This document shows, piece after piece, positions 52,009-61,673 of a stretch of 64,000 nt of DNA (within the stretch, counting starts at the first letter, position 1; the number at the start of each line of letters is the position of its first letter). The position numbers were made by a program, and so were the translations under genes. A model generated the notes under the pieces. That model was not told where the DNA came from. It saw only the letters and a program-made list of their open reading frames with translations, and did no database searches. Source of the stretch: an uncultured Eubacteriales bacterium (GTDB taxonomy: Bacteria; Bacillota; Clostridia; Oscillospirales; CAG-272); NCBI GenBank assembly GCA_900545935.1, contig URAP01000006.1:9600-73599 (forward strand), given 5' to 3'.

Positions 52009-53644
52009 AGCAGTAGCCTCGCTTTCTTATCAGCTCGCACAGCTCGCTAAGATAGTGCTCTCGCTTTGTCTCATCGTCGCATTCTATCATTACGCGCACC
52101 ATCGGCTCTGTCCCGCTCGCGCGCAGCAGCGCGCGCCCGCTCCCGGCAATGCGAGAATTGATCTGACGGTATCTCTCGAGTATGACCTCGTCGGCAAGAA
52201 CGGCGTGCTTGTCGGTAACACGGAGATTTTTTGTTCGCTGCGGAAAAAGTGTTACACCCTCACACAGTCCTGACAGCGGCAGCTTTTTGTCGCGCATCTC
52301 CTCGGCAATCATCAGCGCGGTGAGAATACCGTCGCCGGTGGTTGCGTATTTCCTGAGGATAATATGCCCGGATTGCTCGCCGCCTAAACGGTAGCCGTTC
52401 TTCTCCATGCATTCAAAGACGAATCGGTCGCCGACATCCGTCTGTTCGTATCCTATACCGATAGCATCGAGCGAACGCAGCAGTCCGCTGTTTGACATTA
52501 CCGTAGTGACTACCTTGCCTCCGTCGAGCATTCCGCGCTCACTCAGGCGCTTAGCAAAGATGTAAAGCATCTTGTCACCGTCGACTACCGCGCCGTTTTC
52601 GTCTACCGCTATGCATCGGTCGGCGTCGCCGTCAAAGGCAAAACCTACATCGAGATGCCCGCTGCGCACCAGCTCTTGCAGTGTTTCGATATGTGTTGAG
52701 CCGCAGCCCTCGTTTACGTTCAGACCATTCGGGGAAGCGCCTATTACCGTCGTTCTCGCACCGAGTGCGTCAAAAACCGATTTGGCTATCATCCATGCTG
52801 CGCCGTTCGCGCAGTCGAGTCCTATCCGCATGTCCTTGTAGGAGTGTGAGGCGAGCGAAATAAGGTATCCCACATAGCGGTTTCGTCCGGCGACATAGTC
52901 GACGATGCAGCCTATGCGGTCGCGCGAGGCAAGCGGAAGATCGGCGGTGCGCAGTCCGAGCCGCTCAAGGTCGCCGTCAAGATATGCCTCGATAAGCGAT
53001 GCGGTGCCGTCGTCGAGCTTTTCTCCGTAGCTGCTGACGATCTTTATCCCGTTGTCGTAGTACGGATTGTGTGAGGCGGTTATCATTATCCCGCAGTCAA
53101 AGCGATCCTGCCGGGTGACATACGAGACGCTCGGGGTTGTTGTGACGTGCAGCATGTATGCGTCCGCGCCCGAGGCGGTCAGTCCTGCGACGAGTGAATA
53201 CTCAAACATATAGCTCGAGCGTCGAGTGTCCTTCCCGATGACTATGCGCGGTCGGTATGCCGGCTCGTGAAAACCGCTGAGAGGCGACGAGTAGTACCAG
53301 CCGAGAAATCGACCGACCTTGTATGCCTGCTCGGAGGTCAAGGTGATATTTGCTTCGCCGCGAAAGCCGTCGGTGCCGAAATATTTATTGCCGCCGCTCG
53401 GCTCGTTTATAGATGAGCGCTCGCCCGGCTTGTCTCCGTAGATGTCTATATCATCCCGCAGCAGGCTGTCGCACGAAACGGAGAACAGCTCGCTGAGCAG
53501 CAGCACCTTGTCTATCTGAGGCACCGCCTGATCTATTTCCCATTTGGAGACCGATTGCCGTGATACATCCAGTCTTTCGGCAAGCGCCTCCTGCGATATC
53601 TGCGCCGCCGAGCGCAGGGTATAAATTTTCTTGCCAAGCGTCAT
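52001..53644 (-). CDS. glmM: XRE-type HTH domain fused to phosphoglucosamine mutase
   Basis: The 547-residue fusion converts glucosamine-6-phosphate to glucosamine-1-phosphate. Residues 1-62 form a Cro/C1-type helix-turn-helix (SQEALAERLDVSRQSVSKWE). After a short linker, residues 87-547 form a complete GlmM: GTDGFRG at 90-96, phospho-Ser191 in MITASHNP, metal site DGDAD at 338-342, sugar loop GGEQSGH near 421 and phosphate loop RASGTEP near 508. All catalytic residues are present, so it should be an active enzyme. ATG at 53644 follows AAAGGAAAT. The fusion heads the amino-sugar operon and could repress it according to substrate or product level; this is inference. Confidence 0.92.
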   Translation of the reverse strand: MTLGKKIYTLRSAAQISQEALAERLDVSRQSVSKWEIDQAVPQIDKVLLLSELFSVSCDSLLRDDIDIYGDKPGERSSINEPSGGNKYFGTDGFRGEANITLTSEQAYKVGRFLGWYYSSPLSGFHEPAYRPRIVIGKDTRRSSYMFEYSLVAGLTASGADAYMLHVTTTPSVSYVTRQDRFDCGIMITASHNPYYDNGIKIVSSYGEKLDDGTASLIEAYLDGDLERLGLRTADLPLASRDRIGCIVDYVAGRNRYVGYLISLASHSYKDMRIGLDCANGAAWMIAKSVFDALGARTTVIGASPNGLNVNEGCGSTHIETLQELVRSGHLDVGFAFDGDADRCIAVDENGAVVDGDKMLYIFAKRLSERGMLDGGKVVTTVMSNSGLLRSLDAIGIGYEQTDVGDRFVFECMEKNGYRLGGEQSGHIILRKYATTGDGILTALMIAEEMRDKKLPLSGLCEGVTLFPQRTKNLRVTDKHAVLADEVILERYRQINSRIAGSGRALLRASGTEPMVRVMIECDDETKREHYLSELCELIRKRGYCCE

Positions 53645-53852
53645 TTTTTCGATTTCCTTTCTGTTTCCGCAGGTCGGTACCGAAATTCCGCAGCCGTATC
53701 TGTCGAATCCGTCCATATTGCCGTATCAGAGCTGTCGGATAAGAATACTGCGGCGGTAGTGCTTTTGTATGAGTACCTAAGGCATGCCGACCTACGCTTG
53801 CTATAATATAGTATTTTGTCCGCTTTTTCTACCAATCAAACGCGGAAATTTT

Positions 53853-53869
53853 CGCAACTGTCGGTTGCG
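53853..53869 (-). promoter_or_regulatory. Candidate operator for the HTH-GlmM protein
   Basis: The perfect dyad CGCAAC-n5-GTTGCG lies at about +13 to +29 of the predicted transcript. An additional CGCAACT half-site is on the minus strand at 53939-53945, upstream of the -35. A 17-bp dyad is the usual size for XRE-family repressors. No protein-DNA evidence exists. Confidence 0.55.
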
Positions 53870-53888
53870 ATTTCATATATTCAATGTT

Positions 53889-53917
53889 ATTATACCCGTT
53901 TTTTTCGGAAAAATCAA
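53889..53917 (-). promoter_or_regulatory. Promoter of the glmM-glmS operon
   Basis: On the minus strand, TTGATT (53912-53917), a 17-base spacer and TATAAT (53889-53894). The transcript starts near 53882, leaving a leader of about 238 bases that contains the dyad but no gene. Confidence 0.82.
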
Positions 53918-54003
53918 ATATTATCAGCTGAAATTTAGTTGCGTTGAGATTTTATGTGAGCCTGAATTGTCATACACGATCGAGTGAAAGTGCTTTGATT
54001 GCC

Positions 54004-54046
54004 GAAAAAAATCCTGCGCAGAGACAGCAATGTCTCTGCGCAGGAT
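54004..54046 (-). terminator. Terminator of the glutamine synthetase gene
   Basis: A perfect 16-bp stem (54011-54026 with 54031-54046, loop GCAA) is followed on the minus strand by TTTTTTT. Confidence 0.95.
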
Positions 54047-54129
54047 CTGAGATCGCAGTTATTTATAGCTGTAATATCGGATAAAATGCGGCTTGATGTC
54101 ACTATATCGCTGCCGGACTGTTGCCGGCA

Positions 54130-56226
54130 TTATCGTACTCCGTACAGCAGATCGCCGTAGGTAGGGTAGGGCCATAGAGTACGGTCGGTGAGCGCCTCTG
54201 CCGAGTCTGCGGCGCTGCGGAGGGTATCCATATCGGAGAGGATATCGCGCTTGAAGAACATTGCGCGCTCCGCGATATTCGACATTTCGGCAGTCTCGGA
54301 GAGCTGAGTCTCGAGCTTTGTGCATGCCGCGCGCATATCGGATACGAGTGCAGAGAGGGTGGAAACGGTCTCAGCCTCGCAGTCGAGCGTGTTCGGGCAG
54401 ACAGCGCGTGCTGCGTTCACGGTCTCGGCGAGCGTCTTTATCTGCCGCGAGACGGCGGGGATGATATCTCGCTTTGCCATCTCAAGCATGGTGCGCGCCT
54501 CTATCGTTATCTTGGAGCAGTAGTTGCCGAGCATAACGTCATGGCGCGAGCGCAGCTCGGATTCGCTGTATACCTTGTGGCGGGTGAGCAGCTCGATGTT
54601 TTCACGGTCAAGCAGGTGAGGTACGCAGTCTGCGGTGGTCGGGAAGTTGCGCAGCCCGCGGCGCATCGCCTCGGCTTTCCATGCGTCGTCGTAGCCGTTT
54701 CCGTTGAAGATGATGCGCCCGTGCTCCTCGATGGTGCGCTTTATCAGGTCGTGTACGATATCGGCGAGTGCCTCCTTGCCGAGACGAGCTTCTATCTCAT
54801 CGGCATACAGCCGCAGCGACTCGGCTACCGAGGTATTAATTATCGTATTTGTGAGCGAGATGGAGCTTGATGCGCCGAGCATGCGGAACTCGAACTTGTT
54901 GCCGGTGAATGCAAACGGGGAGGTGCGGTTGCGGTCGGTGGTGTCCTTCGGCAACTTCGGAAGCACGTGAACGCCGAGGCGCAGCACAGATTTTTCCTCC
55001 GCAAGGTATGGCGTATCGTTCTTTATTGCGTCAAGAATGGCGGTAAGCTCGTCTCCGAGAAATACCGAAACGATTGCGGGAGGTGCCTCGCTTGCGCCGA
55101 GACGGTGGTCGTTGCCTGCGTCTGCGACCGATATACGCAGCAGTACCTGATAGTCGTCGACCGCCTTTATGACCGCACAGAGGAAGAGCAGGAACTGCGC
55201 ATTCTCGTGCGGGGTCTCGCCGGGAGAGAGCAGATTTACGCCGGTATTTGTCGAGAGCGACCAGTTGTTGTGCTTGCCCGAGCCGTTGACTCCCTCGAAA
55301 GGCTTTTCGTGCAGCAGGCAGACGAGTCCGTGACGCTTTGCGACCTCCTGCATCATCTCCATGGTGAGCTGATTGTCGTCGGTCGCCTTGTTTGTCATAC
55401 GGTAGATGGGTGCAAGCTCGTGCTGCGCGGGCGCGGTCTCGTTGTGCTCGGTCTTTGCGAGCACGCCGAGCTTCCACAGCTCCTCGTCGAGCTCGGTCAT
55501 GAACGCCTTGACTCTCGGCTGTATCGCGCCGAAATAGTGGTCGTCAAGCTCCTGACCCTTGAGTGCGCGGGTGCCGTAGAGCGTTCTGCCGGTAAAGATA
55601 AGATCGGGACGTCGGTCGTACATTTCCTTGTCGACGAGGAAGTATTCCTGCTCGGGTCCTGCCGAGGTGAATACGCGTGCGGCATCAGATCCGAACAGAC
55701 GGATAACGCGCAGAGCCTCTCTGCCGAGCGTCTCCATCGAGCGCATGAGAGGAGTCTTTTGGTCGAGCGCCTCTCCGCTGTACGAACAGAAAACGGTGGG
55801 AATGTACAGTGTCGAGCCCTTTATAAAGGCGTATGCCGTGGGGTCCCATGCGGTATAACCGCGCGCCTCAAAGGTTGCACGCAGTCCTCCGGAGGGCAGG
55901 CTCGATGCGTCAGGCTCACCTTGGACCAGCTCCTTGCCCGAGAACTCCATTATGACCCGACCGTCGCCCGCCGGTGAGATAAAGCTGTCGTGCTTCTCGG
56001 CGGTGATGCCTGTCATCGGCTGAAACCAATGTGTATAGTGTGTAGCGCCGTGCTCTACCGCCCAGTCCTTCATTGCGTTGGCAACGACGTGGGCGACGCT
56101 GAGGTCGAGGTGCCGTCCGTCCTCCATCGTGCGTTTCAGGGAGGCGTAGGTCTCGCTCGGCAGACGTGCCTTCATTGTGGCGGCGTTAAAAACAAGTGAG
56201 CCGAAGGTTTCGGGTACATTATTCAT
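54130..56226 (-). CDS. glnN: Type III glutamine synthetase
   Basis: This 698-residue enzyme makes glutamine from glutamate, ammonia and ATP. Its length and the motifs [14 protein letters not shown] near residue 60, [11 protein letters not shown] near 190, [16 protein letters not shown] near 258, [12 protein letters not shown] near 314 and [17 protein letters not shown] near 436 are those of GSIII, found in Bacteroidetes, cyanobacteria and Clostridia. AAAGGA upstream is rather far from the ATG (15 bases), so the start is a little uncertain. Confidence 0.95.
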   Translation of the reverse strand: MNNVPETFGSLVFNAATMKARLPSETYASLKRTMEDGRHLDLSVAHVVANAMKDWAVEHGATHYTHWFQPMTGITAEKHDSFISPAGDGRVIMEFSGKELVQGEPDASSLPSGGLRATFEARGYTAWDPTAYAFIKGSTLYIPTVFCSYSGEALDQKTPLMRSMETLGREALRVIRLFGSDAARVFTSAGPEQEYFLVDKEMYDRRPDLIFTGRTLYGTRALKGQELDDHYFGAIQPRVKAFMTELDEELWKLGVLAKTEHNETAPAQHELAPIYRMTNKATDDNQLTMEMMQEVAKRHGLVCLLHEKPFEGVNGSGKHNNWSLSTNTGVNLLSPGETPHENAQFLLFLCAVIKAVDDYQVLLRISVADAGNDHRLGASEAPPAIVSVFLGDELTAILDAIKNDTPYLAEEKSVLRLGVHVLPKLPKDTTDRNRTSPFAFTGNKFEFRMLGASSSISLTNTIINTSVAESLRLYADEIEARLGKEALADIVHDLIKRTIEEHGRIIFNGNGYDDAWKAEAMRRGLRNFPTTADCVPHLLDRENIELLTRHKVYSESELRSRHDVMLGNYCSKITIEARTMLEMAKRDIIPAVSRQIKTLAETVNAARAVCPNTLDCEAETVSTLSALVSDMRAACTKLETQLSETAEMSNIAERAMFFKRDILSDMDTLRSAADSAEALTDRTLWPYPTYGDLLYGVR

Positions 56227-56273
56227 GGTCTTTTACAAAATCCTTTCGCAGCGCGCATTGTGTCGATAAAGAA

Positions 56274-56302
56274 ATTATACCGCCTGAGGCGGCGGATGTC
56301 AA
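56274..56302 (-). promoter_or_regulatory. Consensus promoter of glnN with a palindromic spacer
   Basis: On the minus strand, TTGACA (56297-56302), a 17-base spacer and TATAAT (56274-56279). The spacer carries the dyad CCGCC-TCA-GGCGG (56280-56292), a possible operator. It does not match GlnR/TnrA sites. Confidence 0.82.
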
Positions 56303-56434
56303 CATTTTTGCGGGAGGAGGCGCGGATTTTTGCAATATGGGTGGAATTCGTAGCAAAAATGTGTTACAATATCTCCGTTATGTTAATGTTGTCATACAGT
56401 ATTCGGACGAAAAAGAGGGGGGAGAACTGCCGAA

Positions 56435-58654
56435 ATGATACTCATAATTGCGGAGAAGCCGAGTCTTGCACGCAATATTGTCGCGGGCATCGGAAAGATG
56501 AGCAAATACAGCGGCTATTATGAGGGCTGCGGTTATATAGTAACATGGGCATTCGGACACCTCTTCTCGCTCTGTGATATAGAGGATTATAATCCGCCGC
56601 CGAAGCAGGTGCAGGAGGGCAAGCGTCCGCGTTGGACTATGGCGAATCTGCCCTGCTTTCCGGAGGAATTCCGCTTCCGTCTGCGCATGGGGGAGAACGG
56701 TAAGCCGGATGCGGGAATTCAGCGGCAGTTTTCGGTCATAGAGACGCTTTGCAACCGCGAGGACGTCGACCGCATCGTAAATGCGGGAGACTCGGACAGA
56801 GAGGGCGAGATCATCGTCCGCCTGTGCGTCAGTCATGCACTGCACGGCGAGAAGCCCTTCGATCGTTTGTGGCTGCCCGATCAGACCCCGGAGACGGTCG
56901 CGGCGGCGCTGCATAGCATGAAGAGCGAGGACGAATATCAGCACCTCGCCGACGAGGGCTTTGCGCGCACATATATCGACTGGCTGTACGGCGTGAATCT
57001 TACTCGCTATGCGACGCTGAGGACGGGTACGCTGCTGCGTGTAGGACGAGTTATTGTTCCGATAGTCAAAGCTATCTACGACCGCGATATGGAGATACGG
57101 AATTTTGTTCCGTCGACCTACTATGTCGCGGCAAGCCGCGCCGAGAGCGACGGAACGCCCGTAGAGCTTGTCAGTAAGGTAAAGTTCGAGTCCGGCGATC
57201 TTGCGGGCGCTCAGGCTCTATGCGATAAGTATAACGCGAGTGAGGCCATCGTCACATCTCGAAAGACTAAAAAGGATACTGTAAAGCCCGGAAAGCTCTA
57301 TTCGCTGTCCAAGCTGCAAAACGTGCTCGGCAAGAAATATAAAATGTCGATGGACGACAGCCTGCGCATCGTGCAGAAGCTGTACGAGGAGGGGTACCTC
57401 ACCTACCCGCGTACCAACTCCGAGTACCTCGCGACGGCGGAAAAGGATAGAGTGAAGAGCATTCTCTCGGGTGTTTCGGCGCTCGGATATCCGGTCGAAT
57501 TCAAGGATAAAAAGACGATATTCGACGACTCGAAGATAGAGTCCCACTCGGCGCTGACCCCGACCGTCAAGATACCGAAGCCGGGCGCGCTGACCGAGGA
57601 GGAGAAGAAGGTATATCAGACGGTGTTCCGCCGCTTTGTTGCCGTTTTCTGCTCCCTGCCGTGTCAGGCTGAGCGTACGGAGATAACGATATCGGTCGGC
57701 GGCTATGAAGACTTTACGCTCAAGGGCACGGTAATTACCGAGCCGGGCTGGACGAAATATGACGACTATTCGTCAAAGGATAAGCTGCTGCCTCCGCTGA
57801 AAAAGGGAGACCGCGTAAATATTCTGTTCGAGCCGAGAGAAAAGGAGACCTCTCCGCCGAAGCACTATACGATAGAAACGCTGAATAACTATCTGAAAAA
57901 TCCGTTCCGCGAGGAAAAGGCGGCTATGAAGAACGGTGACGCTGCGGACGAGGACGACAGCGAGGATTACCGCGCAATATTCGAGGGACTCGAGCTCGGA
58001 ACGGAGGCGACACGTACCGGCATAATCGGAAATGCCCGTGCATCCGGCTATATCGAGCTGAAAAAGGATGTCTATACCATCCTGCCGGGCGGTGAATTTC
58101 TAATCGAATCGCTCTCCGGTATGGATATCTCGATGGATAAATATAAGACGAGCACGCTCGGTGTGGCGCTGAAAAAGGTCTTTCACGGAGAGTATACCGT
58201 TCGTGACAGTGTGGAGCTTGCCGAGCGTGAGATTGCCGAGATAATGGAGCGGCGGGAGCCGCTGCCGCCCGAAACCGACCGCGATACAGGCTTTTACGGT
58301 GATGTCGTCGGCGTTTGCCCCGTATGCGGAAAGAATGTCATACGCGGAAAGTTCAGCTACGGCTGCTCCGGCTATAAGGAGGGCTGTATGTTTAAGGTCG
58401 GACTGCGCATCTGCTCTCGTCCGATATCCGTCTCGAATATCCGGCTGCTGCTCGAGCAGGGAAGGACCGCCGTGATAGACGGCTTTGTCTCTAAAAAGAC
58501 CGGCAGGAGCTTCTCTGCCGCTCTGCGCCTCGACGGGGATAAGGCAGTGTTTGACTTTTCGGGCAGCCCGCGCAGAGCTTCCGTACCCGAGATGCCGGTC
58601 TGCTCCTCGCGCTATGCAGGTACCGATCCGCGCGGCGACGGCGAGCTGCTATGA
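56435..58654 (+). CDS. topB: DNA topoisomerase III
   Basis: The 739-residue type IA topoisomerase relaxes or decatenates DNA. The TOPRIM domain opens MILIIAEKPSLARNIVAGIG and has NAGDSDREGEIIVRL near residue 115. The active-site Tyr is in EGYLTYPRTNSEYL near 325. HSALTPT near 363 and the C-terminal CPVCGKNV and CSGY half-zinc ribbon near 630-650 are typical of Firmicutes TopB. GGGGGGAG precedes the ATG. It is divergent from glnN and its promoter is not clear (a TACAAT near 56373 lacks a good -35). Confidence 0.95.
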   Translation: MILIIAEKPSLARNIVAGIGKMSKYSGYYEGCGYIVTWAFGHLFSLCDIEDYNPPPKQVQEGKRPRWTMANLPCFPEEFRFRLRMGENGKPDAGIQRQFSVIETLCNREDVDRIVNAGDSDREGEIIVRLCVSHALHGEKPFDRLWLPDQTPETVAAALHSMKSEDEYQHLADEGFARTYIDWLYGVNLTRYATLRTGTLLRVGRVIVPIVKAIYDRDMEIRNFVPSTYYVAASRAESDGTPVELVSKVKFESGDLAGAQALCDKYNASEAIVTSRKTKKDTVKPGKLYSLSKLQNVLGKKYKMSMDDSLRIVQKLYEEGYLTYPRTNSEYLATAEKDRVKSILSGVSALGYPVEFKDKKTIFDDSKIESHSALTPTVKIPKPGALTEEEKKVYQTVFRRFVAVFCSLPCQAERTEITISVGGYEDFTLKGTVITEPGWTKYDDYSSKDKLLPPLKKGDRVNILFEPREKETSPPKHYTIETLNNYLKNPFREEKAAMKNGDAADEDDSEDYRAIFEGLELGTEATRTGIIGNARASGYIELKKDVYTILPGGEFLIESLSGMDISMDKYKTSTLGVALKKVFHGEYTVRDSVELAEREIAEIMERREPLPPETDRDTGFYGDVVGVCPVCGKNVIRGKFSYGCSGYKEGCMFKVGLRICSRPISVSNIRLLLEQGRTAVIDGFVSKKTGRSFSAALRLDGDKAVFDFSGSPRRASVPEMPVCSSRYAGTDPRGDGELL

Positions 58655-58746
58655 CTGATATGAGATGATTTTCCGAGAAGTCGGATTGAATCGGACGGTT
58701 TTATTCGGGTTTTATTCGGTTGATAACACATGCTGAATTTTTGCAC

Positions 58747-58781
58747 GTGAAAGCCTCCCCCTACACGGGGGAGGCTTTCAC
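58747..58781. repeat. Long perfect intergenic hairpin without a T-run
   Basis: A perfect 15-bp stem (58747-58761 with 58767-58781, loop TACAC; arm GTGAAAGCCTCCCCC) lies in the 422-base gap after topB. It has no T-run, so it may be a dispersed intergenic repeat of the kind common in gut Clostridia. The gap has no gene. Confidence 0.6.
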
Positions 58782-58935
58782 GCGCTGAATCCAAGCCTTA
58801 CATTATCGGCTTGATTTTGATATGACTCAAGGTGTGGTTCGTCTCGTATTGATTCCGATATGACCAAAAACGCGGTCAGGCTTATGTCAGTCTCGTGAGT
58901 GTAATTTTTCGGCATTGCAAGGCAGAATTTAATAG

Positions 58936-58984
58936 CATCGGCGGGGCTGTAAAAATTCGTTTTTAACAGCCCCGCCGATGTTTT
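58936..58984 (+). terminator. Terminator downstream of topB
   Basis: CATCGGCGGGGCTGT (58936-58950) pairs with ACAGCCCCGCCGATG (58966-58980), followed by TTTTATTTT. The inner CTGT-AAAA core resembles the hairpins at 8485 and 48545. Confidence 0.9.
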
Positions 58985-59076
58985 ATTTTATTGAATTATT
59001 CCGTTTTTTTCCGCAGTTGCAGTACGGCAGACGTGCGTTTGTGTTCTGTACGGATTTTTGCTGCTTGCGTAAAAAA

Positions 59077-61200
59077 TCAGTGAATGGTGTTTATACCGAC
59101 GGTCATAAGTTGCTCTACACGCTCTCTCAGCGCGGGCTGCTCTTCAAGCATCGGATCTGCATCGAGCAGCTCTTTTGCCGTGCGCGATGCCTGCTCGACA
59201 GCCTGCTCGTCGGCACCGACCGAAAACAGCTCCGAATCCACAGCTCCGTGCTGTCTTGCCCCGCCGCCTGCGTGCGGGAAGAAGTCCCCCGGACCGCGCA
59301 GCTGTAGGTCGCGCTGAGCTATGGCAAAGCCGTCGTTTGACCTTACCATTATTTCGAGGCGTGAGCGTGCCTCGCTGCTGCGATTGTCGGAGACGAGCAC
59401 GCAGTAGGATTTTTCGCTGCCGCGTCCTACTCTGCCGCGCAGCTGATGGAGCTGCGAAAGACCGAAGCGGTCCGCATCCTCTATTATCATCAGCGTTGCC
59501 TCAGGCACGTTGACTCCGACCTCAATGACCGTTGTCGAGACGAGAATGCTTGTCCTGCCCGCAGCAAAATCCGCCATAGCCCGTTCCTTGTCCGCCGACT
59601 TCATCTTTCCGTAGACGAGTCCCACCGGAATGTCGGGAAAGAGCGAGGCGAGCCGCTGCGCCGTTTCGATAGCTGTATGCAGCTGACGCTGATCCTCGCC
59701 GTCGCCGAGCTGCTCGTCCTCTGTATCCGCCTTTGCCTCGGCGGGACTGACCGCGGGACAGACGACATATACTCTGTGCCCCGCGAGCACGGTCTTTCTG
59801 ATGAAGGCATCGAGTCGTTCGCGGTAGCTCTCACCAACGGCAAAGGTGTCTATCTTCTGTCTGCCGGGCGGCAGCTCGTCGAGGGTGGATATCGCAAGAT
59901 CGCCGTACAGAATAAATGAGAGGGTTCTCGGTATCGGTGTTGCGCTCATAACGAGCACATGCGGAGACGGCGCCGCCGCACCGCTTTTCTCGGACAGCGC
60001 GGTGCGCTGCATTACGCCGAAGCGGTGCTGTTCGTCGGTTATGACAAGCCCGAGCCGATGAAAAACAACATCCTCGGATAGCAGGGCATGTGTTCCTATC
60101 ACCGCGTCAAGTGCTCCGGTGCGAAGCTGCTCCTCGGTCGCGGCGCGCTGCTTTTTCGGGGTCGAGCCGGTTATCAATCCGACCTTTATCCCCGCCTGAC
60201 CGAGCAGCGGCTCAAGCTCGCGGTAGTGCTGCTGAGCGAGTATCTCGGTAGGCGCCATCATCGCACTCTGTATGCAGGACTGCGCAGCTGTGAATATTGC
60301 GGCGGCAGCCACAACGGTCTTTCCGCTGCCGACATCTCCGGTCAATATTCTGCTCATCGGCGGAGCGGACGCATCGGCGCACATATCGCGTCCGATATCG
60401 GCTATCGCCCGTCGCTGTGCTCCGGTCGGCTCGAACGGCAGCAGCGAGTAAAACGGTTCGAGGTCTGCCTGAGCTATCTGAAAATGCCTGCGGCTGTCGA
60501 GCGATTGCTTTGACAGTCCCGCACACAGCGCAAAGGTCAGCATCCGCTCGAATGTAAAGCGCCGCATAGCCTTTTTGACCTCATCGCCGTTCTGCGGCAG
60601 ATGCAGCATGCGCATAGCATCGGCAAGGTCGGGCAGACCGAGCTCCCGCCTTGTCGCTATCGGGATTATATCGTCACGCTCACACAAGCAGCCGGAGTCG
60701 AGCAGTGACTTTACCAGTCCGGATATCAGCTTGCTCGATATGCCGGCTGTAAGCGGATAAACGGGAACAAGCGCCGGCAACGGTTTCCCCGGCAGTACCG
60801 GCTCGAACAGCGGAGATATAAGCTGCGCCCTGCCTCCGGAGTAGCTCAGCCGACCCCAGAAGCGAAAGGTCGAACCGACTCTGAATATGTCTCTGACATA
60901 CGGCTGATTGAAGTAGACGATGCCGACCGATGCCGAGTCATCGTAGGCGGAGAATTTGGTGAGATACCGTCCGCCGCTTATACGTGCGCTTGACGGGGCG
61001 CTCGCAACCGTCAGAATAAATGCGCCGACAGTGCCGTCCGGACAGCCGAGCAGCGACAGTATGTTTCCGCGATCCTGATATCCGCGCGGAAAGTGATAGA
61101 GCAGGTCACGCGCCGTAAGTATGCCGAGCTTGGCAAGCGCAGCTGCGCGTGTTCTTCCCACGCCCGGCAGCTCCGTCGTTCTGTCATTCATTCCGACCAT
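59077..61200 (-). CDS. recG: ATP-dependent DNA helicase RecG
   Basis: The 707-residue helicase remodels stalled replication forks and Holliday junctions. The N-terminal wedge/OB domain contains LPGVGRTRAAALAKLGILTARDLLYHFPRGY (a helix-hairpin-helix-like start). The helicase core has Walker A LTGDVGSGKT near residue 285, DEQHRFG near 387, VMSATPIPRT near 417 and QLRGRVGRG near 585. I chose the ATG at 61200 because AGGAGGTAACGGTC precedes it perfectly; an ATG at 61230 would add ten residues. Confidence 0.96.
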   Translation of the reverse strand: MVGMNDRTTELPGVGRTRAAALAKLGILTARDLLYHFPRGYQDRGNILSLLGCPDGTVGAFILTVASAPSSARISGGRYLTKFSAYDDSASVGIVYFNQPYVRDIFRVGSTFRFWGRLSYSGGRAQLISPLFEPVLPGKPLPALVPVYPLTAGISSKLISGLVKSLLDSGCLCERDDIIPIATRRELGLPDLADAMRMLHLPQNGDEVKKAMRRFTFERMLTFALCAGLSKQSLDSRRHFQIAQADLEPFYSLLPFEPTGAQRRAIADIGRDMCADASAPPMSRILTGDVGSGKTVVAAAAIFTAAQSCIQSAMMAPTEILAQQHYRELEPLLGQAGIKVGLITGSTPKKQRAATEEQLRTGALDAVIGTHALLSEDVVFHRLGLVITDEQHRFGVMQRTALSEKSGAAAPSPHVLVMSATPIPRTLSFILYGDLAISTLDELPPGRQKIDTFAVGESYRERLDAFIRKTVLAGHRVYVVCPAVSPAEAKADTEDEQLGDGEDQRQLHTAIETAQRLASLFPDIPVGLVYGKMKSADKERAMADFAAGRTSILVSTTVIEVGVNVPEATLMIIEDADRFGLSQLHQLRGRVGRGSEKSYCVLVSDNRSSEARSRLEIMVRSNDGFAIAQRDLQLRGPGDFFPHAGGGARQHGAVDSELFSVGADEQAVEQASRTAKELLDADPMLEEQPALRERVEQLMTVGINTIH

Positions 61201-61463
61201 GACCGTTACCTCCTCGTGATTTGCTTGCATTCAGCACCGTTGCCGACGGAGAGTGCCGTAATGACTCCGCCGTCTTTTGACCGTTCCCGTCAGCGGACGG
61301 CATATCCGTATATCGCACTTTTTGTCTCCGAAGGAATATAGGACATTGCGCGTCGCTGCCCCTGCCTTTATCAAAGCGATATGCTTGCGCGCGGATGATA
61401 TATCCGTATACAGCTTGTCCTTTCCGCGCATGGTAAAAAACCGAGAATCTTCCCGCATTCTGT

Positions 61464-61512
61464 AAAAAGCATAAGACCTCCTGCCGAAGCATTGCTCTGC
61501 GGGAGGTCTTAT
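61464..61512 (-). terminator. Terminator of the spoIIIAH-like gene
   Basis: ATAAGACCTCC (61471-61481) pairs with GGAGGTCTTAT (61502-61512). On the minus strand the stem is followed by GCTTTTTAC. The rest of the gap 61201-61673 shows no gene. Confidence 0.82.
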
Positions 61513-61673
61513 TATGGGAGCTACCGCCTACCGCCGCACAGAACGCTTTTCTCCTTAATTATACCACGTCCGTGCTGCGCTTGTCAATCCGCCGGATACC
61601 GCATTCGCACGGTGCCGCGATAGTGCGGAGGTGCTGTACGGGCAACCCCGGCGGGAGAATATTTTGTCTGCGA

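Noticed and set aside
61231..61460. Short open frames between recG and spoIIIAH
   Set aside because: They overlap on both strands, lack ribosome binding sites and resemble no family.
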